Below the pieces are notes generated by a model. That model had not been told where the DNA came from. It searched no databases and saw only the letters and a list, made by a program, of their open reading frames with translations. A stretch of 64,000 nucleotides of DNA from Oscillospiraceae bacterium (lineage in GTDB: Bacteria > Bacillota > Clostridia > Oscillospirales > Acutalibacteraceae). Location: positions 439 to 64,438 of the forward strand of contig DPOR01000011.1 of the NCBI GenBank assembly GCA_003538135.1, in the 5' to 3' direction. Positions 41,500-49,320 of this stretch are shown here, piece after piece; position 1 is the stretch's first letter; each line of letters opens with the position of its first letter. The position numbers and the translations under genes were made by a program.

Positions 41500-41527
41500 T
41501 TGACAAATCGCGTAAAGTGAGTATAAT
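41500..41527 (+). promoter_or_regulatory. Consensus promoter of the 42-residue gene
   Basis: -35 TTGACA (41500-41505), 16-nt spacer, -10 TATAAT (41522-41527). Both hexamers are perfect. Transcription should start near 41533. Confidence 0.92.
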
Positions 41528-41558
41528 GAAAGCATACCAAATGAAAGGACTGACAGAT

Positions 41559-41687
41559 ATGATGAACATGCAGTATTACAAGATGGAACAGGACCTGTTT
41601 GGTGAGATTGAGAAAGAGAAGAAGTTTAGCCTTCACAAGCTCTTCATGCTTCTCGCACTTAGCTCCGTAGCAAGAAAGGCTGCGTAA
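41559..41687 (+). CDS. Undescribed 42-residue peptide
   Basis: The short frame reads MMNMQYYKMEQDLFGEI..., then a Lys/Glu stretch (EKEKKFSLHK), then a hydrophobic end LFMLLALSSVARKAA. AAAGGA (41544-41549) is a good SD 9 nt upstream. An in-frame ATG at 41541 would add 6 residues but lacks an SD. The gene has its own perfect promoter and a terminator 60 nt after the stop, so it is a complete independent unit. The charged amphipathic part plus a short hydrophobic C-terminus suits a membrane-active or signalling peptide. I know no homologue. It could also be the coding part of a dual-function small RNA. Confidence 0.65.
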   Translation: MMNMQYYKMEQDLFGEIEKEKKFSLHKLFMLLALSSVARKAA

Positions 41688-41747
41688 CTAAGCGGCGGCT
41701 CTCAGCCGCAGGAACTGGACAACAAGCCCGAAAGGGATAACATATCG

Positions 41748-41779
41748 GCACCGCACGGTTTAAGTGCGGCGCTTTTTTT
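41748..41779 (+). terminator. Terminator of the 42-residue gene
   Basis: GCACCGCAC (41748-41756) pairs with GTGCGGCGC (41764-41772; one mismatch), followed by seven T. A smaller hairpin GCGGC/GCCGC lies between the stop codon and this site. Confidence 0.88.
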
Positions 41780-41868
41780 ATACCCGCAATTTAGATGACT
41801 CCTATTGTTTTTTTCGTCTCAAAATGATAAACTAAGCTTAAAGAGAAATACCGTATGGAGGAATCAGG

Positions 41869-43551
41869 ATGAACAAGCCCGTATTGAAACTAAAATATTC
41901 TCTCGCCGGCGCGGTTTATGAGACGGTCGGTTTTTCGGGTCCGCACTTCTCGGTCATTTGCGTCAACGACGAGAGCGGCGTCAAGCTGACTCTTATTCCC
42001 TCGCGCCCGATAACGCTTATATCCGCCGCGCTTGAGTTCTGGCACGAGTATGAGGAAAACGAAAAATTCTTTGTCAACGGCTATCAGTCATGGACGACTT
42101 CCGCCGAGATGTCCTCGGAGGATATCTATCCCGGCGTGACCTCGCTTGCGGGTATAACTAAAACCGTAAAGGATATGGCGATAACCTCCGGCGACTACGC
42201 CTTCACCCGCTACAAATCCCGTCCCGGCTTCTTCCACAGCTTTACATATACCTATTTCCGCCGCGGGGATGAGTTTGAGCTGTTCGGTTCGCTCAGCGAA
42301 AGAAACGGATATACTGTTTTTTATTCCGATATGGATAAGCATTTCTTCTCCATGGAAAAGGATGTCGAGGGGCTGACCGTGAGCGAGCCTTACGAGATGT
42401 TTGACGTTGTCCGCTTTGTCGGCAGCTATGACGAGGTGTTCGACAAATATTTCGCCGCCATGGGTTTGCCCGAAAAGAAGCGCATAGACAGGCTCACCGG
42501 CTATACCTCTTGGTATAACTACTTCCAGAAGATAGACGAAAAAATAATCCTGCGCGACCTCAAGGGCCTTTCGCGGGCACATGACAGCGTCAATATCTTC
42601 CAGATAGACGACGGCTATGAGACCTTTGTCGGAGATTGGCTCGACTACAACGGCAAGGACTTCCCCAACGGCATGAAGACCGTCGCCGACGCTGTTCACA
42701 GAGAGGGCTACCTTGCGGGTATTTGGCTTGCGCCCTTCAATGTTCAGCGCGGAAAATCGCGCATATTGAAGGAGCATCCCGACTGGATTATCCGCACTCC
42801 CGAAGGCAAGCCTCAGATAGGCTGCATCGGCTGGGGCGGCGCATATACGCTCGATATCTATAACCCCGAGGTGCGGGAACATCTTAAAAATGTCTTTGAC
42901 ACCGTGCTCAACGATTGGGGCTACGATATGGTGAAGCTCGACTTCCTTTACAGCCAGTGCAGAACTCCGCGCAACAACAAGACCCGCGGCACTATCATGT
43001 GCGAGGCTATGGACTTTTTGCGCGAGTGCGTTGGGGATAAAATCATCCTCGGCTGCGGAGTGCCGCTCGGCCCCGCATTCGGTGTTGTCGATGCGTGCAG
43101 AATAAGCTGTGATGTCGATCTCACTTACGGCGGCAAGTTCTATAACTCCATGTCGATAAACAACGAGCTGCCCAGCGCGCAGAACGCTATAAACAACAGT
43201 ATGTTCCGCCGCCATTTAAACGGCAGGGCGTTCCTCAACGACCCCGATGTTTTCTTCCTGCGCGACCATAACCTTAAATTTACCTGGGAGCAAAAGCTCC
43301 TGCTCGCAAAGATAAATAACCTCTTCGGGCGCGTGCTTTTCGTCTCCGACAACGCCGAGGAATACAGCGATGCGGAGCTGAAGGTGCTCAAGGAGACCTT
43401 TAACGACACAGACGCGAAAATCCTCGACGTCAAATGCGTCGGCAGCCGCAAGGAGGGGAATTACGAGATAAAATATATCGAAAACGGCGAGGAAAAAATG
43501 CTGTATTTCAATATTTTCAGCGGTTCGGGCAATATCCTCGAGGTGAGATAA
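41869..43551 (+). CDS. GH36 alpha-galactosidase
   Basis: This 560-residue cytosolic retaining alpha-galactosidase releases galactose from raffinose-type sugars and galactomannan fragments. An N-terminal beta domain (about 1-190, with VNGYQSWTTSAE) precedes the TIM barrel. The nucleophile is Asp358 in KLDF and the acid/base Asp415 in ISCDVDL. It belongs to the short group lacking the long N-terminal supersandwich of AgaA-type enzymes, so a different alpha-galactoside or alpha-N-acetylgalactosaminide substrate is possible. It appears monocistronic. Its terminator seems to have been duplicated (see 43568 and 43829). Confidence 0.9.
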   Translation: MNKPVLKLKYSLAGAVYETVGFSGPHFSVICVNDESGVKLTLIPSRPITLISAALEFWHEYEENEKFFVNGYQSWTTSAEMSSEDIYPGVTSLAGITKTVKDMAITSGDYAFTRYKSRPGFFHSFTYTYFRRGDEFELFGSLSERNGYTVFYSDMDKHFFSMEKDVEGLTVSEPYEMFDVVRFVGSYDEVFDKYFAAMGLPEKKRIDRLTGYTSWYNYFQKIDEKIILRDLKGLSRAHDSVNIFQIDDGYETFVGDWLDYNGKDFPNGMKTVADAVHREGYLAGIWLAPFNVQRGKSRILKEHPDWIIRTPEGKPQIGCIGWGGAYTLDIYNPEVREHLKNVFDTVLNDWGYDMVKLDFLYSQCRTPRNNKTRGTIMCEAMDFLRECVGDKIILGCGVPLGPAFGVVDACRISCDVDLTYGGKFYNSMSINNELPSAQNAINNSMFRRHLNGRAFLNDPDVFFLRDHNLKFTWEQKLLLAKINNLFGRVLFVSDNAEEYSDAELKVLKETFNDTDAKILDVKCVGSRKEGNYEIKYIENGEEKMLYFNIFSGSGNILEVR

Positions 43552-43567
43552 CAGAATAGCTTTTAAA

Positions 43568-43592
43568 GCACTCCGCATTTTTGCGGGGTGCT
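43568..43592 (+). repeat. Terminator hairpin, left copy (no T-run)
   Basis: The 25-nt hairpin GCACTCCGCA...GGGGTGCT is identical to 43829-43853 but is followed by GAGCG instead of T. It looks like the proximal copy left after an insertion or duplication. Confidence 0.7.
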
Positions 43593-43634
43593 GAGCGTGC
43601 CGATAAACCTATTTTTGGTGGTTTCGCAAAAATC

Positions 43635-43795
43635 AAAGCCTCCCTTGTGTAAAGGGAGGTGGCGCGAAGCGCCGGAGGGATTGTTCTGAATAATGGAAAA
43701 ATTTTCAAAATGCTGAGTATTTTGAACTTTCATTACAACAACCCCTCAGTCACGGCTTAGCCGTGACAGCTCCCCTTACACAGGGGAGCCTTGAG
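43635..43795. mobile_element. MITE-like element
   Basis: This non-coding unit of about 160 nt has complex ends. The left arm is AAAGCCTCCCTTGTGTAAAG, then GGAGGTGGC-GCGAAGC-GCC and GGAGGGATTG. The right arm reads inward on the - strand as CAAGGCTCCCCTGTGTAAGG, then GGAGCTGTCACGGC, and ends in GGGGTTG. The two arms form imperfect inverted repeats of about 50 nt, each with an inner hairpin. The AT-rich middle is unique. Elements of this type occur widely between genes of gut Clostridia. No transposase is in the window. Confidence 0.78.
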
Positions 43796-43828
43796 TCCGT
43801 GCAATGACAGACTTTTTCGACAGACTGA

Positions 43829-43860
43829 GCACTCCGCATTTTTGCGGGGTGCTTTTTTTA
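43829..43860 (+). terminator. Terminator hairpin, right copy (with T-run)
   Basis: The hairpin is the same as at 43568-43592, here followed by TTTTTTTA. It would terminate read-through from the GH36 gene and separates it from spoIIIAA. Confidence 0.85.
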
Positions 43861-43925
43861 TGTCCTTTTTCCTGTTCTACCCGGGGACAAGATTTCATAT
43901 TATTTAGGGAAACGGAGGCGAGGCT

Positions 43926-44960
43926 ATGCAGGCGGCGGATTCTTTTGACAGCGCGGCGAATTATCTCGACAGTCGGCTTCGCGCCGCTCTCGTCGGGGTT
44001 GAACCCCGCGTCAAGGAGAGCGCTTACGAGATACGCCTGCGCTCGGCAAGACCCGTTGTGATAGTCACGCGCGGCGGCTCTCTGTTCGTTTACGGGAGCG
44101 GCAGAACGGGGGAGGTGTATTCGCCGGGCGCGCTTACGGCGAGCCCTGCGGAGCTTCAAGCGAGCTTCTCGCGTATGTGCGGCTATTCCGTCCACTCGAA
44201 CTCCGCCGCCGCGGCGAGCGGCTTTATAAGCCTTGCGCACGGCCACAGGGCGGGAGTTTGCGGCACGGCGGTCATGGCCGAAAACGGTACGGTGAAGGCG
44301 TTTCGCGATATCTCGTCCGTCAACCTGCGCATAGCCCATGAGGTGAGGGGCGCTGCGGATGAAATATATACGCGGCTCTTTAATAACGGCGCGGTATCGG
44401 CGATTATCGCGGGGCCGCCGCTCTCGGGCAAGACGACGCTCCTGCGCGACCTTGCACGCAGGCTTTCGGGACCCTCCGGCGGCAATTTTTTTCGCGTGGC
44501 GGTCGTTGACGAGCGCGGAGAGATAGCCGCTTCAAGCGGCGGCTGTCCGCAGTGCGACGTCGGATTTTCCGATGTGTTGACGGGCTACCCCAAGGATGCC
44601 GGCATATTGACCGCCCTGAGAACGCTCTCGCCGCAGATGATTATTTGCGATGAGATAGGCAGTCTGTCCGAAGCGAAGCGTATTTCGGAGGGAATGAGCT
44701 CCGGGGTGAACTTTCTTGTCAGCGTCCATGTCGGCAAAAACGAGGACTTGCGCCGCCGTCCCGTCGTGTCGGAGCTTATCTCGTCCGGCGTGTTTTCAAA
44801 GCTCGTCATGCTCGGCGAAGCCCCCGGCGAGATTGAGGGAATATATGACCTGAAGGAGCGTTCTTATGCGAATGACGGGAGCCTTGTTGACGGCTGTCGC
44901 GCTGTGCCTTGCGGGCGGATATGCGGCGCGTATGCTGACGCTTCGCGTGAGCCAGCTTGA
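43926..44960 (+). CDS. spoIIIAA: Stage III sporulation ATPase SpoIIIAA
   Basis: This is the secretion-type ATPase of the mother-cell-to-forespore channel complex. It is 344 residues, with Walker A GPPLSGKTT (163-171), Walker B MIICDE (238-243) and an N-terminal domain with EIRLRSARPVV. It is longer than the ~307-residue Bacillus protein: the last ~30 residues (from NDGSLVDG on) are encoded by DNA that also encodes SpoIIIAB in another frame. SD AAACGGAGG. It is the first of eight collinear spoIIIA genes. A sigma-E promoter is expected, but only a weak CATATTAT -10 candidate near 43897 is seen. Confidence 0.95.
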   Translation: MQAADSFDSAANYLDSRLRAALVGVEPRVKESAYEIRLRSARPVVIVTRGGSLFVYGSGRTGEVYSPGALTASPAELQASFSRMCGYSVHSNSAAAASGFISLAHGHRAGVCGTAVMAENGTVKAFRDISSVNLRIAHEVRGAADEIYTRLFNNGAVSAIIAGPPLSGKTTLLRDLARRLSGPSGGNFFRVAVVDERGEIAASSGGCPQCDVGFSDVLTGYPKDAGILTALRTLSPQMIICDEIGSLSEAKRISEGMSSGVNFLVSVHVGKNEDLRRRPVVSELISSGVFSKLVMLGEAPGEIEGIYDLKERSYANDGSLVDGCRAVPCGRICGAYADASREPA

Positions 44961-45372
44961 AAAAATATGCGTAATGCTGCGCATTGTGAGAACTCAGCTC
45001 GAATGCTGCTGCTGTCCGGTCGGGGATGTCCTTGAGATACTTTCGTCAACTCCGGAGCTCAAAGAGCTTGTGTTTATCCCCGAGTGCGAACGGCTCTGCC
45101 TGAGCGAACCGTTTCCGCAGGCGTGGAGCGATTCGCTTTCCGCGCGGGAAAATACCGTCGGCTTGGGTCCGTCCGATGTCTCGCGCCTGGTCTCCTTCGG
45201 GCGTTCGCTCGGCACTACCGCGCTCGAGGGTCAGCTTGCAAACTGCGATATGTTTATATCCGACTTCGAGCTGCGTCTGTCGGGGGCGCGGGAGAAGAAA
45301 AAGAAATACGCAAAGGTTCTGCCGCCTCTCGGAGCGCTCGCGGGCGCGGTCATCGTGATAGCGGCTGTATAA
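44866..45372 (+). CDS. spoIIIAB: Stage III sporulation protein SpoIIIAB
   Basis: The 168-residue membrane protein has an N-terminal helix (residues 4-22) and a C-terminal helix (LPPLGALAGAVIVIAAV), with a helical cytosolic domain that resembles GspF-type components. LRVSQLEKICVMLRIVRTQLE and FGRSLGTTALEGQ are family blocks. It overlaps spoIIIAA by 95 nt. The SD AAGGAG (about 44855) inside spoIIIAA supports ATG 44866. Confidence 0.92.
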   Translation: MRMTGALLTAVALCLAGGYAARMLTLRVSQLEKICVMLRIVRTQLECCCCPVGDVLEILSSTPELKELVFIPECERLCLSEPFPQAWSDSLSARENTVGLGPSDVSRLVSFGRSLGTTALEGQLANCDMFISDFELRLSGAREKKKKYAKVLPPLGALAGAVIVIAAV

Positions 45373-45417
45373 AAGCTGTATAAAAAAGAAAGGAACGGCG
45401 TTCGCCGTGCATCGTCT

Positions 45418-45612
45418 ATGGAAGCGGGAATAGTTATAAAAATAGCAATGGTCGGTATAATCGTGGCGGTGCTGAGTCAGGTGCTCTCGCGTGCGGGGCG
45501 CGACGACTATGCGCTGATAACCGTGCTTGCGGGTATCGCCGCCGTGCTGATAATGCTCCTGCCGTATCTTTCGCAGCTGCTCGATGCCGTGAGCGGACTG
45601 CTCGGAGGCTGA
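45418..45612 (+). CDS. spoIIIAC: Stage III sporulation protein SpoIIIAC
   Basis: The 64-residue protein has two membrane helices (VIKIAMVGIIVAVLSQVL and ALITVLAGIAAVLIMLLPYL), with the family's LSRAGRDDYA turn between them. The SD AAAGGA (about 45389) is unusually far from the ATG (about 24 nt). A small hairpin ACGGCG-TT-CGCCGT lies between them and could bring the SD close to the start. Confidence 0.92.
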   Translation: MEAGIVIKIAMVGIIVAVLSQVLSRAGRDDYALITVLAGIAAVLIMLLPYLSQLLDAVSGLLGG

Positions 45613-45613
45613 T

Positions 45614-46006
45614 ATGACGGAGATACTGAAAACCGCCGCGCTCGCGGTTACGGTGTGCGTTATATGCGCCGTGATAAAGCAGCACCGCCCCGAATATGCG
45701 CCGATAGTCCAGATAGCGGCAGTCGCGGTGATAGCGGCTTATGCGGTGCGCGTTTTGCAAAATATAATCTCGCAGCTCGACTTTTTTGCCGATATGAGCT
45801 CTGCGGGCAATGAATGCGTGTCCGTGCTGATAAAGGCGCTCGGCGTTGCGGTCGCGGCTCAGATTACGGGCGACATCTGCCGCGATAACGGAAACTCCGC
45901 CGTGGCGGGCGCGTCCGAGCTTGCGGCAAAGGCGGCGATAATCGCGCTCGCCCTGCCGCTTATAAGGTCGGCGGTCGGGCTTGCAAAAGAACTTATAAAT
46001 ATCTGA
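45614..46006 (+). CDS. spoIIIAD: Stage III sporulation protein SpoIIIAD
   Basis: The 130-residue membrane protein has three to four helices. The middle contains NECVSVLIKALGVAVAAQIT and DICRDNGNSAVAGASELAAKAAIIALALPL, split by the family's conserved D-x-C-R-D-x-G. The start is one nt after the spoIIIAC stop. Confidence 0.95.
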   Translation: MTEILKTAALAVTVCVICAVIKQHRPEYAPIVQIAAVAVIAAYAVRVLQNIISQLDFFADMSSAGNECVSVLIKALGVAVAAQITGDICRDNGNSAVAGASELAAKAAIIALALPLIRSAVGLAKELINI

Positions 46007-46015
46007 GGGAAGTTT

Positions 46016-47149
46016 ATGAGAAGCTTAAAAGTATTTGCGGCTCTGCTCATTCTGCTCTTTTTGAATGCCGCCGTGTGCTTCGCCGTAGGGGAGGAGACGA
46101 CGGATGATTACTCGTCCTTTTATGAGTCGAGCGGTGCAGACAGGCTCGGCGACACCTTGCCGGATGATATAAAGGACAGCCTTGATTCTGCGGGAATTGA
46201 TATTGCCGATTGGCAATCTCTGATCTCGCCCTCGCCGAAAAAGCTCGTTTCGATGCTCGGCGATATGGCGCGCGGAAGCTTTTCAAAGCCGATAAAGGAC
46301 ATGGCTTTGATAGCGGGTATTGTCATTCTTGTCGGACTCATAAAGGGCACTGCCGCCGCCGAAAACTTCTCCGAGCCTCTCAATACAGTCATAGGCTGCG
46401 CGGTTGCGATAACCGTGTTCGCCTCGTCTACGGGGGTTATCTCTCAAGGGGTGAGCGCAGTCAAAGCTACCTCCGACTTTATGCTCGCACTCATTCCCGT
46501 GTTGGCGGGCATAATAACGGCCGCCGGGAATCCCACTCTCGCCCTGACTTACGGCTCCTTCGCCATGGCGGCGGCACAGGCGGCGGCGCAGACCGCGGGG
46601 AATGTGATAATGCCTCTGTGCGGCGCGTTTTCGGCTTTCGGCGTGTCCGCGTCGCTCAGCCCCGAGTTAAAGCTCACGAAGCTCGCCGAGATGATAAAAA
46701 AGCTTGCGATAGGTGTTCTGTCTTTTGCCGCGGCGGCGTTTTCGGCGGTTCTGGGACTCAAGAGTCTGCTCGCCGGGAGCGCGGACACGCTGACCTCCAA
46801 GGGCATAAAGCTCGCGCTCAGCTCCGCCGTGCCTATAGTCGGCGGCGCTCTGAGCGATGCGTATTCCTCGATAATCGGCAGCGTGGCGCTGCTCAAAAGC
46901 ACTGTCGGAGTGTTCGGCGTTATCGCCGTTGTGCTTATGGATCTGCCCGTTATTCTGCAGCTTACCGCGAGAATCCTGCTTTTGAAGCTTTTAGGTGTGC
47001 TGTCCTCGTCTATGGGCGACGACGCTTCCGGCGAGGTGCTCGAAACGCTCTCGTCCGCGCTGACGGTAATAAACGCGGCGATAATTTTTACGGTGGCTCT
47101 CTTTATTATATCGACGGGTATAGTTATCTCGGTGAAGGCGGGTGCGTAG
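46016..47149 (+). CDS. spoIIIAE: Stage III sporulation protein SpoIIIAE
   Basis: This 377-residue polytopic membrane protein is the channel-associated component of the feeding-tube complex. It has an N-terminal signal-like helix (ALLILLFLNAAVCFA), a soluble region to about residue 95, then about seven helices. Typical blocks are KPIKDMALIAGIVILVGLIKG and GVSASLSPELKLTKLAEMIKK. SD GAGGGAAG. Confidence 0.95.
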   Translation: MRSLKVFAALLILLFLNAAVCFAVGEETTDDYSSFYESSGADRLGDTLPDDIKDSLDSAGIDIADWQSLISPSPKKLVSMLGDMARGSFSKPIKDMALIAGIVILVGLIKGTAAAENFSEPLNTVIGCAVAITVFASSTGVISQGVSAVKATSDFMLALIPVLAGIITAAGNPTLALTYGSFAMAAAQAAAQTAGNVIMPLCGAFSAFGVSASLSPELKLTKLAEMIKKLAIGVLSFAAAAFSAVLGLKSLLAGSADTLTSKGIKLALSSAVPIVGGALSDAYSSIIGSVALLKSTVGVFGVIAVVLMDLPVILQLTARILLLKLLGVLSSSMGDDASGEVLETLSSALTVINAAIIFTVALFIISTGIVISVKAGA

Positions 47150-47150
47150 C

Positions 47151-47654
47151 ATGGAGGAACTGAAAAAATGGGCGCTCGGCGTGTGCGCCGCGGCGATATT
47201 CTCGTCGGTCGTATATGCGCTCGTGCCAAAGGGGAATATGCAGAAAATAATGCGGTGCGTCGCAGCTGCTGCGGTCATATGCGCCCTCGTTTTTCCGCTT
47301 GCAAACGCTCTGATAAAAACGGATTTTTCTCTTGATTCGTCCGACACCGAGGCGCTGATACCGAGCGGGCTCAACGACGAGGTGAACTACCGTATTACCG
47401 CCGCCTATGCGCAGCAGATGCAGGACTGTGTGCTCGAAATACTCTCGTCCTGCGGCTATCCCGACTGCGAAATCGATCTTTTGACGGATATAGACGAGAG
47501 CGGCGGCATATTTATAAAAAAGGCGAATATCATATTGCCGAGCGGAGCTGTTATAAACGACGCGGCGGTCGAGAGGCTGCAAAAGCTGCTGGGCGACGCG
47601 GTGATAGACATAAGAAACGGGAGTGAAAGCTATGGATATCAAACAGACCTTTGA
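47151..47654 (+). CDS. spoIIIAF: Stage III sporulation protein SpoIIIAF
   Basis: The 167-residue protein has two N-terminal helices (WALGVCAAAIFSSVVYALVP; KIMRCVAAAAVICALVFPL) and a C-terminal soluble domain with a ring-building-like pattern. ATG 47151 is one nt after the spoIIIAE stop. A GTG nine bases upstream is less likely. The end overlaps the spoIIIAG start. Confidence 0.92.
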   Translation: MEELKKWALGVCAAAIFSSVVYALVPKGNMQKIMRCVAAAAVICALVFPLANALIKTDFSLDSSDTEALIPSGLNDEVNYRITAAYAQQMQDCVLEILSSCGYPDCEIDLLTDIDESGGIFIKKANIILPSGAVINDAAVERLQKLLGDAVIDIRNGSESYGYQTDL

Positions 47655-48192
47655 AAAACTGAAGTCCGCGTTCACTTCCGACAAGAAGCTGGCGGTGCTC
47701 TGCGCGGTCGGAGTGCTCGGAGTGCTGCTGCTCGTTATCTCCGAATTTCGACCGTCCGACGGAAAGAAAGCGGAGAAAAAAGAGAGCGTCACTGCGGCGC
47801 AGAATCAGGAGACCTACGCCGAGGATATCGAAAAGCGGCTGACGGAGATAGTCTCATCGATAGACGGAGCGGGCAAGACCCGCGTTATGGTGACCTTAGA
47901 CAGCGGCGCCGAGCAGGTCTACGCAAAGAATGAGAAGATAAAAAGCGACACCTCGGGCGGCACCGCGATAGAAAAAGAAAACTTTTCAAACGAAAAGGAG
48001 TATGTCCTCATAGAGACGGACGGGAACGAGGGCGGGATGATTATAAAGCTCATCCAGCCCAAAATACGCGGCGTTGCGGTCGTCTGCGAGGGCGGCGGCT
48101 CGGATGCCGTGCGGCAGGAGATAACTCAGGCGATAACCGCCGTGCTCGATATCAGCGCGTCGCGCGTATATATCACAAAAATGTCGGCGTAA
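47632..48192 (+). CDS. spoIIIAG: Stage III sporulation protein SpoIIIAG
   Basis: The 186-residue protein has one membrane helix (AVLCAVGVLGVLLLVISEF) and a forespore-channel ring domain with LTEIVSSIDGAGKTRVMVTLDSG and IRGVAVVCEGGGSDAVRQEI, split here by the family's beta-triangle insertion. ATG 47632 has GGGAG 9 nt upstream. A GTG at 47623 is an alternative. It overlaps spoIIIAF by 23 nt. Confidence 0.94.
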   Translation: MDIKQTFEKLKSAFTSDKKLAVLCAVGVLGVLLLVISEFRPSDGKKAEKKESVTAAQNQETYAEDIEKRLTEIVSSIDGAGKTRVMVTLDSGAEQVYAKNEKIKSDTSGGTAIEKENFSNEKEYVLIETDGNEGGMIIKLIQPKIRGVAVVCEGGGSDAVRQEITQAITAVLDISASRVYITKMSA

Positions 48193-48234
48193 CCGCGCCG
48201 TTCAAATAAAAGAAACCCGAAAGGACTGATATCT

Positions 48235-48801
48235 ATGGTCGTCAGGAAAAGGCAGATAATCGCCGCGGCGCTCGTTCTCGCTCTCGGCTCGGCAGTGTTT
48301 ATAAACTGGTACTATAACCGCCCGTCGGTGAAGAACGCGAACACGCGCCCGTCGGTAGAGGAGGTTGAAAACACGGGCGGAAACTTGGGCGACGCAAAGC
48401 TCGTCAACTCGTCGGGAGTCTCGGAGAGCGCGGCGGCGTCCGGCAAAAGCGGCGACTATTTTGCCTCTGCGAAGCTCAGGAGAAGCTCCGCCCATGACGA
48501 GGCCGCCGAAATTCTCAATAAGGTCATAAAGGACAGCTCGTCCGACCCGGCAACAGTCAAGGAGGCGGCTGACGCGCTAAAGGCACTTTCGAACGCCGTG
48601 AAGCTCGAGGGCGATATCGAGTCGCTGATAAAGGCGAAAACCGGAAGCGAATGCGTTGCGATAATCAACAACGGTACCGTTGAAGTAATTGTTGCAAAAG
48701 GCACTTTAAATGACACGGTTATTCTCCAAATAAAGGAAATCGTTCTGAAACAGACAGGTTTTTCGGCCGAAAACATAACAATTGTTGAATTAAGTAGTTG
48801 A
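48235..48801 (+). CDS. spoIIIAH: Stage III sporulation protein SpoIIIAH
   Basis: The 188-residue protein is the mother-cell partner of forespore SpoIIQ. One N-terminal membrane helix (IIAAALVLALGSAVFINWYYN) is followed by a low-complexity linker and a YscJ/FliF-like ring-building domain (ECVAIINNGTVEVIVAKGTLN). SD GAAAGGA. The SpoIIIAH-specific ...VFINWYYNR motif supports the call. It ends the spoIIIA operon. Confidence 0.93.
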   Translation: MVVRKRQIIAAALVLALGSAVFINWYYNRPSVKNANTRPSVEEVENTGGNLGDAKLVNSSGVSESAAASGKSGDYFASAKLRRSSAHDEAAEILNKVIKDSSSDPATVKEAADALKALSNAVKLEGDIESLIKAKTGSECVAIINNGTVEVIVAKGTLNDTVILQIKEIVLKQTGFSAENITIVELSS

Positions 48802-48825
48802 GAATTTTCAAGTTTGTGTTATAAT
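48798..48825 (+). promoter_or_regulatory. Promoter of the Asp23-nusB genes
   Basis: -35 TTGAGA (48798-48803) begins inside the last codons of spoIIIAH. There is a 16-nt spacer and -10 TATAAT (48820-48825). It separates vegetative from sporulation transcription. Confidence 0.8.
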
Positions 48826-48849
48826 ATAGGGCAGAAGGAGGAATGCCCT

Positions 48850-49218
48850 GTGGAAGAAAACAAAACTGTTGACAATATCGGCAACCTCGTAATATCCGAG
48901 GATGTTATCGCAGCAATAGCTCTCAACGCCGCCAAGGATGTTGAAGGCGTGAGCAGCTTTGCCGCCAGGACCCCCGACGTGCATTCGATTCTCAGATTCG
49001 GAGAAGACGCGATAAAATCCGTGCGCGTCCTGCCGTCGGATAACGGCGTGAAGATATACATCCATGTCAATATCACGCCCGGAACAAAGATTCCGAAAGT
49101 CGCGTCGGAGATTCAGAAGAACGTCAAGAACGCCGTGCAGAGCATGACCGGAAAGATGGTCTCGAAGGTCAATGTCTCGATAGCCGGTATTGATATCAAG
49201 CCCGAAGGCGAAAAGTGA
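48850..49218 (+). CDS. Asp23/Gls24 family protein (YqhY-like)
   Basis: The 122-residue protein matches YqhY, found next to accBC/nusB in Firmicutes. The core is NLVISEDVIAAIALNAAKDVEGV, split over residues 11-33, and the C-terminal VNVSIAGI. It is linked to acetyl-CoA carboxylase control in Bacillus, but accBC are absent here. GTG start with SD AAGGAGG 8 nt upstream. A hairpin (49227-49261) follows. Confidence 0.9.
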   Translation: MEENKTVDNIGNLVISEDVIAAIALNAAKDVEGVSSFAARTPDVHSILRFGEDAIKSVRVLPSDNGVKIYIHVNITPGTKIPKVASEIQKNVKNAVQSMTGKMVSKVNVSIAGIDIKPEGEK

Positions 49219-49226
49219 TTTTCTCA

Positions 49227-49261
49227 AGCCCTCTCTTGCGGGAGGGCTCGATTCGGTTTTT
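49227..49261 (+). terminator. Weak terminator after the Asp23 gene
   Basis: AGCCCTC pairs with GAGGGCT across TCTTGCGG. TTTTT follows only after 8 nt, so partial read-through into nusB is likely. Confidence 0.55.
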
Positions 49262-49320
49262 ATGCCGAATAATGCCGACCGCGGGAGAGCGGAATTTTAA
49301 GGGGAGTACAGAAAAAGTTT

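Noticed and set aside
43880..43905. Sigma-E promoter for spoIIIAA
   Set aside because: Only a CATATTAT-like -10 is seen, with no matching -35 at the right distance, so it is not called.
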